A stretch of 64,000 bases of DNA from Dentipellis sp. KUC8613 (taxonomy: Eukaryota > Basidiomycota > Agaricomycetes > Russulales > Hericiaceae). Of the stretch, positions 23,352-36,067 are shown one piece after another. A model generated the notes under the pieces. It saw only the letters and a list, made by a program, of their open reading frames with translations, was not told the DNA's origin and searched no databases. Where the stretch lies: the NCBI GenBank assembly GCA_002286715.1, contig NSJX01000053.1, forward strand, positions 112,258 through 176,257, in the 5' to 3' direction. Position numbers and translations under genes: made by a program. Numbering within the stretch: the first letter of the stretch is position 1; each line of letters starts with the position of its first letter.

Positions 23352-23946
23352 CGTGTTGAGTGCAAGAAACACACCTGCGCTCAGGGGGATCTCTATACAT
23401 GAGTCTCCCGGTGCACCACGTGTGACCCATGACGCCGACGGCAGACATCGTGGAATTGTGGCGTCGCGGGCGTCAAGCTTTGGATCATGCGCGATAATGA
23501 GTAACCTTGAGTACACCAACCATGGTACTTTGCCCATCTCTCGACAGGCGGCACCCTGCCAGCATGCCGCTTGGTACTGTAATCGCTGAAGTCTTCCCAC
23601 GTTTTATCTTGATGTTTTGTTCCCGCGCCATTGGAAGCTCTACGTATACGTGATTCCATCAGCCACATAACCACCTTCCGGAAGAACAGACAAGCCTTGC
23701 CTCACAGATGCTATCTTTTACTTCCGCTGCTGCGACTCAGAGACGTTACATCGGCACTACCCGACAATTATTTACCTTTATTTGTCCACATATCAGTGCA
23801 TGGTAGTTCGTCGTCGCGCCCAGCACCAGGCCGCAGCGCATGAGCCCCTCCCCTTTCATTACCCTCCAATATGATACAACAAGCCCTAAAAAATACAAAT
23901 CCGATATGACCCTCCATACAACCGCCGTTCTGCAAGAAGCGCACGT
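23352..23946. other. intergenic, arrestin B 3' side to arrestin A promoter
   Basis: About 595 bp. The 5' part may hold an unseen first exon of arrestin A, since its paralogue D extends further at the N-terminus. No other gene seen. Confidence 0.45.
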
Positions 23947-25574
23947 CTACCCCAGACGATGCGACAAGAACCTCTGGTCCCCGTTCTCCAAGAAACCAGT
24001 CGCGACATTGTAGTCCCCCTCGGCCTCGTCGCCGTACCCTGGCGGCGCACGAGACACGGGTATGATCCCCGGTGCATTTGATAGCGTGATTGTCACGCGC
24101 TGGCTCATGAGCGCGTCGCCCGGACGAGCGTTCTGCACTGCGAAGCCTGAGACGCGGGGTGCGAGGAGTGTGAGATCGTACTGCATGGTAGCGTTATAAA
24201 ATTTGTCATTGCGTGTACTTACAAATAGGACTGACCTTCACGACGAAGCGCGGGAACGCAAAGCTAGGTTTCGTGCCCTGCCGTACATGCAGCTCGCCTC
24301 GCAGCCGGCGCTCCATGCCGCCCGCGGGCTGCTGCTCCTCAGGCCAGAATACCGCGCGCCCCACGGCGGCCGTAAAAGTGTTGTTGCTGCGCCGTGCCGC
24401 GCGCTCGTCGGTGGCGTCCGAGCCGAGGGCGACGGTGCGTGTGAGCTGGACTAGTGGCGCGCCCGGGGAGGAGAGCAGATCGAGGGCCTGGGTGTCGGTG
24501 CTGCGGAGTGTTAGGTGTAGGGGTATTGGCGAGTTCAGGGCGTAGGTAAACTACGGAATAGCCGTGAGAAATGTGAGTATAAGCGAGAAGGGGACGAACG
24601 TACTGGGGTGGCAATGGCGAGCTGAAGTACGAGCGAGGTTAGATGTGAGAAGGGTGAGGGGAAGGATGACGTACTGTGCTGCTGACGGTCACGGGCCGAG
24701 TGTTGAAGAGCGTCCCTTGAATCGTCACTGGGAATGATTTCCAGCCCTCTGGGTCTGCATCAGGTCCAAGCAGCGGGCTGCGTTCCTGGTATGCGAGAAG
24801 CCGCAAGACGGATGGAGGCTGCGCCGCTGAGCGGGGACGGTACCCAAAGCTGGTTGTAAGTCTACGTCGTTCAGGCGCGTCAACTAACTTTCTTTTGTAT
24901 CTCTCCGCGAAATAAAATAGATAAATCGAGTACTCACGTATTGTTCACTCTCAGCACGCCCCTCCGCACGGTGACCACCAGCCGATAGTCGATGTACGTC
25001 GGACTGGCGCGCTCAGAGAAGCTGGGCGGCAGCGCCCAACGCTCGCGCGGGAGCTTTGGGTTTTGAGACGCAAGCGTGTCCGCTGGGAGTGCGATTTTAA
25101 ATGGCCACTCGTGCTTGCCAGTGAGCTTGGATGCATTCCCGTCTGCCGCGGACCAGAGCGTATGTGTCTCCTCGAGGAAAACATCCTCTTCCTGGCCAAC
25201 AGCCGTGATACCCGCGCGGAGCTATGGGTCCATATCTCATCAGAGCCTTGTTCATCTCTGATGTGGGCACCGGAAAGGACAGGCGGTGGAAAGATGGGAA
25301 CACGCACCGTCACCGCGATCCCCTTCACCGTCTCGGGCTTCTCAAGGTCGACCATGACCTTTCCCTTGATGACGTCCCGGTCGAAGTACAGTGGGAGACC
25401 CTTGGCGTCCGGCGCGCGGCTGCGCAGCAGCAGCGTGAGCCATGGGCGCGTCTTGCTATCGCGGCTCTCGAGTCGGATGCGGTGTTGCGTGCTGAGCGTG
25501 CTCGCAGGCCCGCGGGTATCCGCGGAGGACGGTATGCGGGTGTAGCTGGGCAGTTCAGAGTCAGGTGTCGACAT
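23947..25574 (-). CDS. arrestin-like protein B
   Basis: Six exons from 25574 downward: 25574-25308, 25221-24938, 24849-24675, 24621-24604 (18 nt), 24550-24236, 24180-23947; 430 aa. It starts MSTPDSELPSYTRIPSS. The arrestin-like segments are LPLYFDRDVIKGKVMVDLEK, KLTGKHEWPFKIALPADTL, YIDYRLVVTVRRGVL, and in the C-half FTYALNSPIPLHLTLRSTD and YDLTLLAPRVSGFAV. It lacks a classical PPxY; the N-terminal ELPSY is an L-P-x-Y variant. Gene structure and sequence are closest to C. The 18-nt exon encodes LAIATP. Role as a ubiquitin-ligase adaptor is inferred from the fold only. Confidence 0.75.
24604..24621 (-). other. 18-nt microexon of arrestin-like gene B
   Basis: TTCAG precedes CTCGCCATTGCCACCCCA (LAIATP), then GTACGT. 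Phase 0. It joins ...VSST to FTYALNS. Confidence 0.75.
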
Positions 25575-26544
25575 TGTATCGTCGTGTTGTCGTGTTCTTG
25601 CGTCGTTGTGTGTGTGTATTCTGCGGAGCAGATGTTCGTATGCTACAGATGAAGGTCAAGGTGTAAAGCGATTAGGAGACGGTACGGTAGCAATGGGGAG
25701 TATGATAGGGTGGGAAGAGATGGCACAGCGTCGCCAGGACGCAGTGAGCAGGCCAAAGTTAGCAAAAGACAGGGCACTGCGCAGGGTGGTTAAGGCACCC
25801 TGGCCTTACAGACGCACCTTATATACAATGAATCCGGAGACGGTGATGCGGGCGTCCAAGCTCCTTGCAGAGAACGCTACAACAAGAGTCCATTGGTACG
25901 GAAATAGACGTCGCGGGGGCAAACAAGACCGCAGAACAAGTTGAGAGGACACAGACAATTGCACAGCTGGGAAAAGCGCGTCATCTGCCAGATACAGCCT
26001 GCACGTGCCCCATCGGGCGATAGGCGCGCGTGCGAGACAATTGGACGGTGGCGAGCGCTCTGACTGGCTCTTTTGTGTGCGGCCTGCTGTGAAACGCAAT
26101 GGCCGCGGAGAACAGTGGCAGAGAAGATGCGGGTTTGAAGGGGAAGATGAAGCCGTAAGTGAAGACGGGATCGCTGGATTGGGGCGTGGGGTAGACAATT
26201 AGCGAGAAGTCGCGACGTTCATCTCGCTCCAATGCATGCGCGCAGGAAGCCGCAAACAACGAGATAAGACAAGAAGAAACACTCCCCTACGGAAACCAAC
26301 TAACCTAATAGATCTAAGTATGCAGTCGAACACGTCGTGAACAGCAAGCGATGCCCCAGGAAAGAAACCCCGAGGTGAGTCATTACCGGTACCAGTACAC
26401 ATGATGATGAGATGAGAAGATGCCATAAAATGGTATGTATACGTATATGTGTGCCAGTGTCCGAGTCCGTGCAGCAAGAAGGGGGTGGTATATGAACAGG
26501 GTGCGGAGATGAGCGACAACAGCATGGCGCTGGGGCGATGCGTG
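25575..26544. other. intergenic, arrestin C 3' side to arrestin B promoter
   Basis: About 970 bp with no supported gene on either strand. Frames up to 133 aa on - lack motifs. A short gt-rich run (gtcgtcgtgttcttgcgtcg region near 25590) lies just upstream of gene B. Confidence 0.45.
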
Positions 26545-28173
26545 CTATTGTAGCGTGAAGGTGTCCATGTCACCGGTATAGTGGAATCGAGCGGACGCAC
26601 CGCTGCGCTCGCCCTCGTCGGGTAGCACGGTTCCAGGCGGCATGTAGGAGCGCGGTGTTACGCCGGGGTAGTTTCTGAGCGTGACCGTGATGTCTTCGGA
26701 GATGAGGGCTTGATATGGCGGGCTGGAGGGCACGAACCCCGCGGCCTTGGAGGGGTATAGAGATATTGCGTACTAAAAAGAAAAAGCGGGCAGACGAGTG
26801 AATGAGACACGTGCGAGAGCGAGAGGCCCCGAGAGCTTGTTTGACGCACGCGCACAGAGAATTTCGAGAACGTGAAGCTCTGCTTCAGGCCCTTCCGCAG
26901 ATGCAGCTCGCCCCAAAGCCTCCGTGTCCCCCGCCGCGGTAGGTGCTCGTCCGCCAGCCAAAACACTGCGCGCCCCATCGCATCGTCGAAGGTCGGCGCC
27001 CGCCAGTTCCTTGGGTTGTCGAAGATGGTCAATGTGCGGATCAGGTACACGACGATGGCCTGGGGGTGTGAGAGGAGGTCGATCGCGACATCGTCATCAC
27101 TGCACACGGTCAGGAACAGCGGGATCGGGGTGTTCGCCGCGAAAGAGAGCTGCGCGGGGTCGGCGGGCGTTAACAGGGCTGATGGTGCATGAGACTCACC
27201 GGTGCAGCGATGGCAAGCTGGAGGACATGAGCACTGCGTGGCGAGGCGCTGCAGCAGACCACGCACAGTATATGTGAGAGCGACCGGCCGCGAACCGAAC
27301 AGATGCCCCTTGAGCTCGACGGCCGAGAGCACCTTCCATCCTTCAGGGTCCTCCTGCGGGCCGGGTAGCGCGCTGCCTTCGCGATATGCAACCTCGCGCA
27401 ATGCGGAGGGCTGTTCGGCGACCGAATTTGGCAGGTACACGAAGTTCGTCGAGAGACTAACTTGCCGGGCAGGTTAATGCGTGTCGGGGGTTCGCGGAGG
27501 GGTGAAAGGGTGGCTGGCTTACGTGCTATTGACGGAGAGTATCCCGCGCCGGATGGTCACGAACAGCTTGTAGTCTATATGCGCGAGGCTGCCGCGCTCT
27601 GAGAATCTCGGCGGAAGCTGGTACACACGTGGGGGTGCGTTGCGTGATTCACTGATAGCGATCTCGCGCGGGAGGGTTATCGAGAATGGCCACGTATGGT
27701 TTCCCTGCAGTTTGCCCGAGGGCTGGGACCACAGCGTCTGTGATGTCTCCATGAAGATTTCAAGACGCTGTCCGACTCCCGTGGCGCCGGCTTGCACCTG
27801 TGCACCCAGATAAATGACGACGCGCTTCTTCAATAAGGCAACATGACAGTGTGACATAAAGCACCAGACGCACAGTGATCATGACCCCTCTAATGCCATC
27901 CGGCTTACCCAGGTCAAGTGATACAGAGCCAGATATCACGTCATGTTCGAAATAGAGTGGCAAGGAGTGCGAGCTGGGAGAGCGACTGCGGATGTGCAAC
28001 GAGGCCCAAGGAAGACCCTTGCTGTTCTCGAGCGAGTACTGGTGTTCGCTCTGGTAGGGCGTGGAGAGCGACTGCGCGATTGACGGCGCCGATGCGAGTG
28101 AGTACGAGGGGAGAGTCAAGGGACGCGGTCTGCGGGAATGCTGCGGAACGTAGGGCGGGGGCTCCTGGTCCAT
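26545..28173 (-). CDS. arrestin-like protein C, N-terminal PPPY
   Basis: Six exons from 28173 downward: 28173-27874, 27797-27523, 27456-27267, 27217-27200 (18 nt), 27149-26850, 26772-26545; 436 aa. The start MDQEPPPYVPQHSRRPR carries a classical PPxY at residues 5-8 (PPPY), a likely WW-domain ligand. Arrestin-like segments: LPLYFEHDVISGSVSLDLGK, LQGNHTWPFSITLPRE, IDYKLFVTIRRGILSVN, LSFAANTPIPLFLTVCSDD, YAISLYPSKAAGFVPSS. The 18-nt exon encodes LAIAAP. It is the first of three head-to-tail genes on the minus strand, with B the nearest relative in sequence. Function as an arrestin-related trafficking adaptor is inferred. Confidence 0.76.
27200..27217 (-). other. 18-nt microexon of arrestin-like gene C
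   Basis: TCCAG precedes CTTGCCATCGCTGCACCG (LAIAAP), then GTGAGT. Phase 0. Confidence 0.75.
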
Positions 28174-28924
28174 GGAAAGGAGGAAATCAAAGCACGTCGC
28201 GGGAGGGCATAAATAGTGATCGGTCAGCGGTCATCGTGACGGTGCGGAGGGCAATCTCCTATCACAGCAGACGGTGCACAAGGCGACGAAGGCTATTACG
28301 GAGAGACATCTCATGGGCGGGGGATGCGGAACAGGCGCATGGCATGCGGTCAGTTCATCCATGTGCACACCGCGACCGTGACGGTGCCACTTCGTCCTGA
28401 AGCGGATGGTTCCTGATGCCCAGGCGGCGGGGCGACAATTAGGACGGCCTTCGGGGAAAGTGGACGGTGGCTGCAGCCGCAGCACCTCGCGCACATGTCC
28501 TGCGACTGGGAACGCGGGGCCGCCCATGAGCGTGCTTGACCAAATGCGACGTGGGTGCGGTTCGCCGCGTTCACCACCCAAAGAACCCGCGATAGCCAGC
28601 GAAAATCGTGCTAAGCGTGGTATCAGTTGTTTGATCACCCATGATGAGAGGCGAATCGTCTCACGAACTGCATGCTCGTTGCCCGGACATTTGTCTCGTG
28701 CAACGCGACAACTACAACACCCATGCGACTCTGCCGTGGACGTTCCCTAAGAGTCCTCTGAATCGACACGCCAACGGTCCGGGCCCCGTGCCCTGTCCAG
28801 GTATGTTGTTCCCACGCCCTTACCCCGATCGCCACAGACGCGTTCTGCAGCAGCCCTTGACGCGGAGGTTCTGCTCTGGTCTGCACGGTGGGTTTCTTTC
28901 GCAAAGGGATAACTGGACGGGAAT
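28174..28924. other. intergenic, divergent promoter region of arrestin C and NUP54
   Basis: About 750 bp between divergent starts. No convincing ORF. It should hold regulatory DNA for both genes. Confidence 0.5.
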
Positions 28925-30827
28925 ATGGCTTTTATAACAAAGTGCGTGACAGAATCTATTCCCTTTTAACACCGTTTGACCAGCGTCTGCAGTACCTCTG
29001 CCTTCGGCATGAAGCCAGCAACCACTGGTGCCACCACTCAACCCAATACCGCTACAAACACACCGCAAGGACCTAATACTGCAGGCGGCGGCGGACTCTT
29101 CGGCGGACTTGGCCAGCAGCAGAACCAAGGCGGGGCGTTCGGAGGCTTCGGCGCAAACACGCAGCAACAGAACCAGACGCAGCCTTCGGGTTCTCTCTTC
29201 GGAAATCTCGGACAGAACCAGCAGAACCAGCAGCAGCCACAGCAGCAGCCCGGGACAGGTCTCTTTGGGCAGCCTGCAGGTGGCACGCAGGGTGGCACCA
29301 CCGGGGGGCTGTTTGGCAGCACGCAGACGAACACGCAGCCAGGTCAGGCGGGGTCAGGATTATTTGGGAGCACCGCTCAACCCGCGCAATCGGGCGGCGC
29401 GTGGAACACGAGCAACCCCTTGCTTCCCAAGACTGCATTTGGAGGTGCAAATCAGAATCAGGGACAGACGCAGGGCACCTCGTTGTTTGGACAGCCGCAG
29501 CAGAACACGGGCACATCACTGTTCGGGCAGTCCCAACAGCCGCAACAACAGCAACAGCAGCAGTCGACGTACGTGTCTTCATGTGTTCGCATTTCGCTTG
29601 GCATACGATTGAACAGTGCTTCATGTGCAGTGGGCTGTTTGGATCTACGACAGGCACATCGTCGCTTTTCGGTCAGCAAAAGCCGCAATCGACGTAAGCT
29701 CTTTTAACCAGATTGCGATTGACGTAACTGACGCCCGACGTAGATTTGGGTGGGACATGTGCATCTAATGTCCGAGACCATGCTGCTTAACTTTATGCTT
29801 CGCCAGCCTCTCAACTGCGCCACAAACGCAGGCCAACCAGCCAGCACAAGGACAACCGCTTTTCACCAAGTCGACAAAATTCAATGACCTGCCAGACAAT
29901 CTCAAAAAGACATTTGAGGACATCGAGTGAGCGTCTTCGTGCCTTGTCCAGAACAACTCTGAAACAGCACTCTAGAGCGCACATCCAGGGTCGTGTTCAA
30001 ATCATAAATGACCTGAAGGAGCGTCACATCGGCGAGGAGGCCACGAAAGGCCAAGAGCAAATCCGTGCGGTCCACAAGGTGTGCCTCCTACCCTTGATAT
30101 TTGTGTGAATTCGCCGCCGTCCAGACTGCTTACCCTACCGACAGGATCTTATATCATGCGTCACGGTGCTGCAGTCTGACGTGTTCGCGACACGAGAACT
30201 GAAGGGCAAAGTCGATCAAACAGTGCAGGACACGATTGTAGCGACGCATGTCATTGATGGCTTCCGGAACTCTCAGCAGCATGGCGCATACCTGAAGCAC
30301 CATGCCAACTTCCCATTAGAGTGCGTCTCATGCCCGAGCAACCTCCGTGTGATGCGCTGATGCCAGAGCGCCGGTTCCTGCAGGTTCTTCGCGCGCATTA
30401 CGGACCAAATAAGACGGCGCTTGCAGTGGTACAAGGAGACTATCGAGGTAAGCCACGTGTCGCCGTTGCCAGCTTGTTAATGTGGGAGTTGGAGCTGACA
30501 TTCTTGTGGTGCAGCAAATTGAACGGAAGCTAGCGTCAACTGCGCAACAAGCACAGTATACACCACAAGGTAAGATCTTTTCCCGTTGTTCCTCGGCGTT
30601 CGGCTTTCTCAGTCCCCGCAGCTATTACGACGACGCTGGAGGCGCAACACGCTTCGTTCATCGCCCTTGCGAATAAGACCGCCGCACTCGACGCCGAGCT
30701 TCAGAAGCTCAAAGCACTGTACACACAGCTTTGGCGCCAAAAGACAGGGAGCATGCGGGATCCGTTCAATGAGCTGGACAGAGGAAGCGGGGGCGAGTTT
30801 GGGTTAGAGGGGTTGTACGCGAAGTAG
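28925..30827 (+). CDS. NUP54: FG-nucleoporin NUP54/NUP57
   Basis: Nine exons: 28925-28941, 28993-29568, 29631-29693, 29807-29926, 29976-30078, 30145-30320, 30384-30447, 30515-30569, 30622-30827; 459 aa. The N-terminal ~200 residues are GLFG/SLFG/LFGQ repeats in Gln/Asn-rich linkers (GGLFGGLGQQQ, GSLFGNLGQNQQ, TSLFGQSQQPQQQ). The C-terminal part is helical, with the Nup54 pattern KFNDLPDNLKKTFEDIEAHI and EFFARITDQIRRRLQWYKET. It forms the central channel of the nuclear pore with NUP62 and NUP58 by coiled coils. The 17-nt first exon (MAFITN) is the least certain part; a later ATG at 29009 in the same frame is the alternative. Confidence 0.88.
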
Positions 30828-31344
30828 TCGACCGAGTCACAGATGTAGTGCATTTGTCTTCTTGGCTGTTGTGGATGTGTATATGTACGCCGCGTTTGTA
30901 GCAATGGCATGAGCTGCAGTGACGGCAAGGCTGTGTCCGCTCTTCTCCATTTATATAACTACAACTTCCCCTCATACAGGGCACACCTATTGATTGCACT
31001 GGTTTCGAATCGTGGTCGATGTCTGTGCCATCGAGTCCGCATGTGCACAGCCAAGCAGCACACCATGGCGATTTGTGGGCCCCGCAGTGCACCTTTTTCA
31101 GTTTCCGGCCTCTCGCTACGCGCGCCCCGGAGCACTCAACGCCCTCGCTTGACAGGAAGAATCGACGCCGTCGCGTAATTAGGAAAGAAGGACGGCGACG
31201 AAGAGGCCCGCATTGCGGATCGACATTTCCGGCGCTCCCAAAGGAGGAGGCCGTATATTATCAGCGCACCACCCCCACGACGCTCACCACTTCCCCGCCG
31301 CCCACCCGCCTTCCCTCCACGCACGCACTCGACCCAGTGTGAGC
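30828..31344. other. intergenic, NUP54 to next + gene
   Basis: About 515 bp: NUP54 3' UTR followed by a GC-rich promoter and a C-rich leader (ccacccccacgacgctcacc region near 31270). No gene seen. Confidence 0.5.
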
Positions 31345-32614
31345 ATGGCAACACCGCAGTACGATGTCGTCTCTGGAGAACAGTACCGCTATGCCCTCAC
31401 AAACTTCGTATGTCTGCTAGCAGTTAATTTTGGACCCTGGCGCGTGCTGACCGAGCACGAGTAGCGTATTGCCCACGAAAAGGTCGAGCAGCAGCGCGTG
31501 CAGCTCGAGGAGCAGGAGAAACAGGTCGCGCTGCTGCGTGCGCGCATCGCGACGCTCGAGGGCACGAAGCAGGAAGGAGGGGTACCGTCACGCGAGAAGC
31601 AGGGCGGGTACTCGGTCGACGACTTCTCCATCAAGGTGCGCATCCCTGCTGTCTATCTGACATTTCATATGCTCACATGTCCCGTTCGTTCCTGCTCTTC
31701 ACTGCTGCTCCACCGACAGAACGCAGCGTCAAAGCTCGAGCGCCAGATCAACCGATGGGCGACGGAGCTCATCCGCAACCCGCCCGCAAGCCTCGCCGAG
31801 CTCCGCGAAGCGGTCCTCGCTGACCTCTCCAGCGCCGAGCTTGGGCCGCCCACCGAGGCACGTCCGATGGAGGTGCAGAACCTGCTGCGTCATGCGATGG
31901 CTGAGACGATCTCCGATGCAATTATCAACTGTCTCATCGTGACCAACTCGACGGAAGCCAACATCCAGCTCACACGGATACACGAACACATCTTCACACG
32001 TACGCCCCCTTTAACCTGCCCCCCGGATGACCACTGAGACCCGCGCAGGCGACGCGACCGTCGCTGCCGTCTGGCGCCGCCAAACCTTCACCGCCGCCGT
32101 CGACGCGTGCGCGCCCGAAATGTCGCGTGCGCTCCTCGAGGAGCACATGCCCACCCTCATCGACCTGCTCAGCCCGCCCGGCAGCGGCACGAACTCCTAC
32201 ATCACCGCCGCGCTCGCCGTCCTCGACGCCGCATACGACTTCTCGCGCATGCTGCACGGCTCCCCGTCCAGCGCGGGCAGCAGCATCGACGCGTTCTACC
32301 GCTCCTTCGTCCCCGAGGTCGGCAGCACCCTCTACGCGCGCCAGGTCGAGCTCGTCAAGCGCTGTCTCCGCTCCGAGCGCGGCGAGCTCGACCGCGTCGG
32401 CGCGACCATCTTCCCCGGCCTCGTCAAGGTCTCGCGGGACGCCATCGCCGTCGGCATGCCGAACACCCAGGCCGTCGTGCGCCGTGCGCAGGTCATCTGT
32501 GAGTGTGCACTCCAGGCGGGCAGCGTGCCCCTCAACCGCGGACACAGTCACAACAATAGCAATGGCACCGTGGGCTCTGCGCCGTCGTCGGCGGCGTCGC
32601 TTGAATATGCTTGA
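31345..32614 (+). CDS. conserved fungal coiled-coil / helical protein, function unknown
   Basis: Four exons: 31345-31407, 31465-31635, 31720-31999, 32049-32614; 359 aa. Residues ~20-60 form a coiled coil (IAHEKVEQQRVQLEEQEKQV). Then comes a helical domain with the well-formed stretches KLERQINRWATELIRNPP and MAETISDAIINCLIVTNSTE, then HEHIFTRDATVAAVWRRQTF spliced across the third intron. A Ser/Asn-rich tail ends the protein. The regular splicing and the hydrophobic helix pattern make it a real gene, but I cannot name the family with certainty. No transmembrane segment. Confidence 0.8.
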
Positions 32615-33000
32615 TGTATTGCGGATCGATGTATACCCTTCCGATACCTAGGATCTCTGTAGCTTACCTAAATTATTAGCTGTTACTCTTCTCGGTATTC
32701 CCCCTGCGGATGTGAGAAGCCAAGGATATTAGAGAGGTACTGCATCCAGGCGCGTGGCGACGCCGCTCAAAGTGAGTGGGGTGGCACCCATCTAGTCTCG
32801 ACATGCACCGACCGATGGGGAAGAGTCTGCCCACCACGTACCGGGAGTCAATCAGGTGCGCGCGCTGTAATACATGTGCGACTCGGATAGTCGCGTACAG
32901 ATGAACAGACTGCTCCGCTCTGGGCGAGATGGATTAAAGAGTCCATTCATGCAACAGACAAGAGTTCGGTGCGTCTATTTTAGATGGATATACGGTAGTC
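32615..33000. other. intergenic between convergent genes
   Basis: About 385 bp between the coiled-coil gene stop (+) and the MIC60 stop (-). Only 3' UTR-like sequence seen. Confidence 0.5.
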
Positions 33001-35157
33001 TCAGAGCACCATGAGAGAAGCGAGTGTGGCTTGCGTCTGGACGACCTGCGAACATAATACAAGTCAGCTTCACGTAAACGTCGCAGAAGACAGCAACGAA
33101 CCTCCAGCGCCTGTTGGACCTCCAGGCGTCTCCGCGCAGCCTCCAGCCAGTCCTTCAACAACACCTTCGGCGTCCCCTTCAGCTGGTTCAGCTCCCGCGC
33201 CGCCGCGTCTAGGTCCTTCTCGTTCAGGTAGTACTCCGCCCGCGACAGCACGCTCAGCACATCATCGCCCTCGACGAGACCCTGCCTGCGGAACGTGAAC
33301 GCCGACAGGACGTGCGACGCAAGATGCGACAGCACGCCGGCATTCTGGTCCGGCACGAGCGCAACACGGGACACACGCGGCGCAACCGACGTCGCGAACC
33401 ACGACGCGAGGTCCGCGAGCGGCTCGACGCCGACGTCCGGCACCTCCGACGCGTCGAGCGTGTCGAGCGCGGCGCTCACGACGGGGTCGTCCTTCGCCAC
33501 CGTGATGTGGCGCAGCACACGCAGCTCGTCGCGGAACGGCCGCCGCGTGGGCGCGTCGATTGCGCCCGACAGCGCGCGGATCGCGGACCACATCGTGTGG
33601 ATGCGCAGGTTCTCATCGAGGTACGTCGAGTTGTCGAGCGCGACGCGCTCGAGGCGCTTCAGGTTCGCCGCGAGCTCGTCGAGCTTCGCGAGCCGCCCGC
33701 CGCGCTCCTCTTCGACGCGCACCTTGACCTCGCGGATCCAGCGGCGCTGCAGCTCGATGCCCTGCGCGATGACCTCCTCCTTCAGGCTGTCGAGTGGTCA
33801 TCAGCGGATGCGAGAGATGGGAGGAACGGAGACAACTTACCGCTCGTTGATCAGCTCACGCTGCACACTCAGCTCCTGGTCGAGCTTCTCCCGGTACGCC
33901 TTCGCGAACTTGGCCTTCTCCTCCTCCAAGTACTCCCGGAACCCAGCCTCCTGGCTCTCCAGCTTGTCCTGGCCCTCGAGTTCGAGTTCGAGGAGCTTGA
34001 GCGTGTACTGGCGCGCCTGCTCGTCGAGCTGCTGCTCGAGCTTGCGTTGCTCCTCCTCGCGCAGCTTGTCGAAGTCCTGCGCGAGCGACGTCAGGTCGCC
34101 GCGGGCCGTGTCGAGCACGTCGCGCGCCTTGGACGCCGCATTCGGGTTGTCCTTCAGGAACGCGGCGAGGTCGTCGATGGTGCCAGCCAGGTGCGAGAGC
34201 ACAGGCTCGGACGAGTTGAGCTCGGCGACAGCGGGCGCGACGAGAGGAAGGGGCTCCGAAGGCTCGACTGGGGCGGGCTTCGGGGGAGCGGGGCGGCTGA
34301 AACCAGGCGGGGGCTCGAAGCCAACGGGCAGTGGTGCGTCGTACACGTTCTTCGGCTGCTCGGGGAAGGTCGTGGTGTCCAGCGGGATCTCGGTCTGCCT
34401 CGGTCCGAGCGCGTCGGGCACACCAGGCTTCGCCTGCCCGGCCTGCAAGTCGCCAGGAATGGGTTCGTCGGCGAGAGCGGCCTCAGCCTTGCGAATGAGG
34501 TCCTCGACACCCTCCGAGAACTGGTCAGCCTGGTGCTTCGCGATGGCGGCGGCCTTGGCACCCTTGTCATAGACCTTGCTTTCGCTGATCTTGACACCCG
34601 TCTTGATGTGGTCGGAGATCCGCTGAGGAGCGTCCTGGATCTTCTTTTCCGCATCCTTGGCCTTCTCCGACGTAGCTGCCTTGACCTGCTTCGCTACCTC
34701 CTTTGCCTCCTCGGCCGTATAGCCTAGTTGCTTGCGTGCAAACTCATAAGCCCAGATACCGGCATCGACAGTGTTGTTGATGGCCTCGTTGACAGTGAGG
34801 GTGTCCCAGCCGTGCTTCTCGCCGAACTCGAGCATGGAGGTCGCAAATGGCACATTGTCGGTGAAGAAATTGTAGTACTCCCGGTTGTTGAACGCGACGA
34901 ATGCGCTGCCGACGTAGTAGGTTGTCGTAGCGGCGGTGGTGTAGAAGACGATGCGGCGCAAGACCCGTTTCTTTTTCTTGGGGGCGGTGGTCTGGAGTGT
35001 CTCCGACGTTTCCGTGGCGAAACGCTGTCGCACGAGTCCCTATTCAGCTCCGTAAAAACGGGAAAAATTGGGGAGAACTGACCCGTCGAGACACCCTGAC
35101 AAGCCCCCTGCTAGCAGGGGTTGCCGCCTGCCGAGCGACGGGCAAAGCACGGTACAT
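33001..35157 (-). CDS. MIC60: MICOS complex subunit MIC60 (mitofilin/Fcj1)
   Basis: Four exons from 35157 downward: 35157-35083, 35039-33841, 33786-33102, 33045-33001; 667 aa. The N-terminus MYRALPVARQAATPASRG is a basic mitochondrial targeting sequence. Then comes a Lys/Arg stretch (PKKKKRVLRR) and one inner-membrane helix near 55-75. A long Pro-rich and coiled-coil region follows (LREEEQRKLEQQLDEQARQY), and the C-terminal mitofilin domain ends in VVQTQATLASLMVL, formed by the 45-nt last exon. The protein shapes crista junctions in the inner mitochondrial membrane as part of MICOS. The intron at 35040-35082 is only 43 nt. Long + frames opposite this gene are shadows. Confidence 0.92.
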
Positions 35158-36067
35158 CCGTGGAGGTTGGCGTAGTTGCGTATGAACTCGAGGCCCGGCG
35201 CACTTCACGATTTCTGCCGAGGCGCCGTCACACGTGGCAGAGCGGTCACGAAGATCACGAGATGTGACGGCGCGTCCCCCCGTCACGCAGAGCCTCAAGC
35301 GGCAGCCTCGCGTACGTTTCTTGCACTCAACGCTGTGCCAGTCCAAGTGCCCATCTCCTCATCCACCACCCGACCCGCCCCGTCGTTTCAAGTACCACGT
35401 TATCCCACGTCTTCCCTTACGCGCTCTTTCGACGGACATATCATGCGGCGCAGTTGAATTTACCTGTCAGACGACCCGTTCCTGCCCTCGAGGCCTGTGG
35501 ACGAATCAAAGCCTGTGCAGGCCACGAACGGGCGTGGAAGTGACTACACCTCTCCAGTTTTGCTCTGTTCCGCGGTGCCACGCTGCTCTCGACCAGTAGG
35601 CAGTTCCCCGCTCTCTGAACCCTATCACGGATGGCTCCCCGGTGAGTCTGTTTCTAGACTTCTTCCCTCGGGATGGCGGCGGCTTTTGGCCCTGTGCCTG
35701 TGCCGACTTTCGCGCTGTGAACGGAATGTGCAGTTCACTGTGCTGGATATTGAATTACTGACTAAGCTACCGAGTATGGACTACGTGGTTGGAGTAGGAT
35801 CGGGTCACTGGCGACTGGTCTGTGTGCAGTGTCCCGACGATAAACGCAATCCCTCCCTCAAGGCTGCGCTTCATTTAGCGAGGCACGGAGCGGGGCGCTC
35901 ATGCCATGACGGTAGGCTTGTGCTTGTTTGCGGACGCAAGTCGATTCGTTCCGTCTTAGGCAGGTCGGTCAGACGAACGTGCGTCGGCTTAGACGCGCTA
36001 ATAAATGCACTTCGACGCCATCATTGCACATCCCTCTCTCTACCCTGTTCGCAGCATCTCACCACCC
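35158..36067. other. intergenic, divergent MIC60 / arrestin D
   Basis: About 910 bp between divergent starts. A 309-aa + frame crosses into arrestin D in another frame but has a non-ATG start and no motif, so it is not annotated. The in-frame ATG at 36005 is an alternative, longer start for arrestin D. Confidence 0.5.

Noticed and set aside
33295..34727. Plus-strand frames of 425 and 471 aa
   Set aside because: They lie opposite MIC60, whose motifs and splicing are clear; composition is a mirror of its coiled coil.
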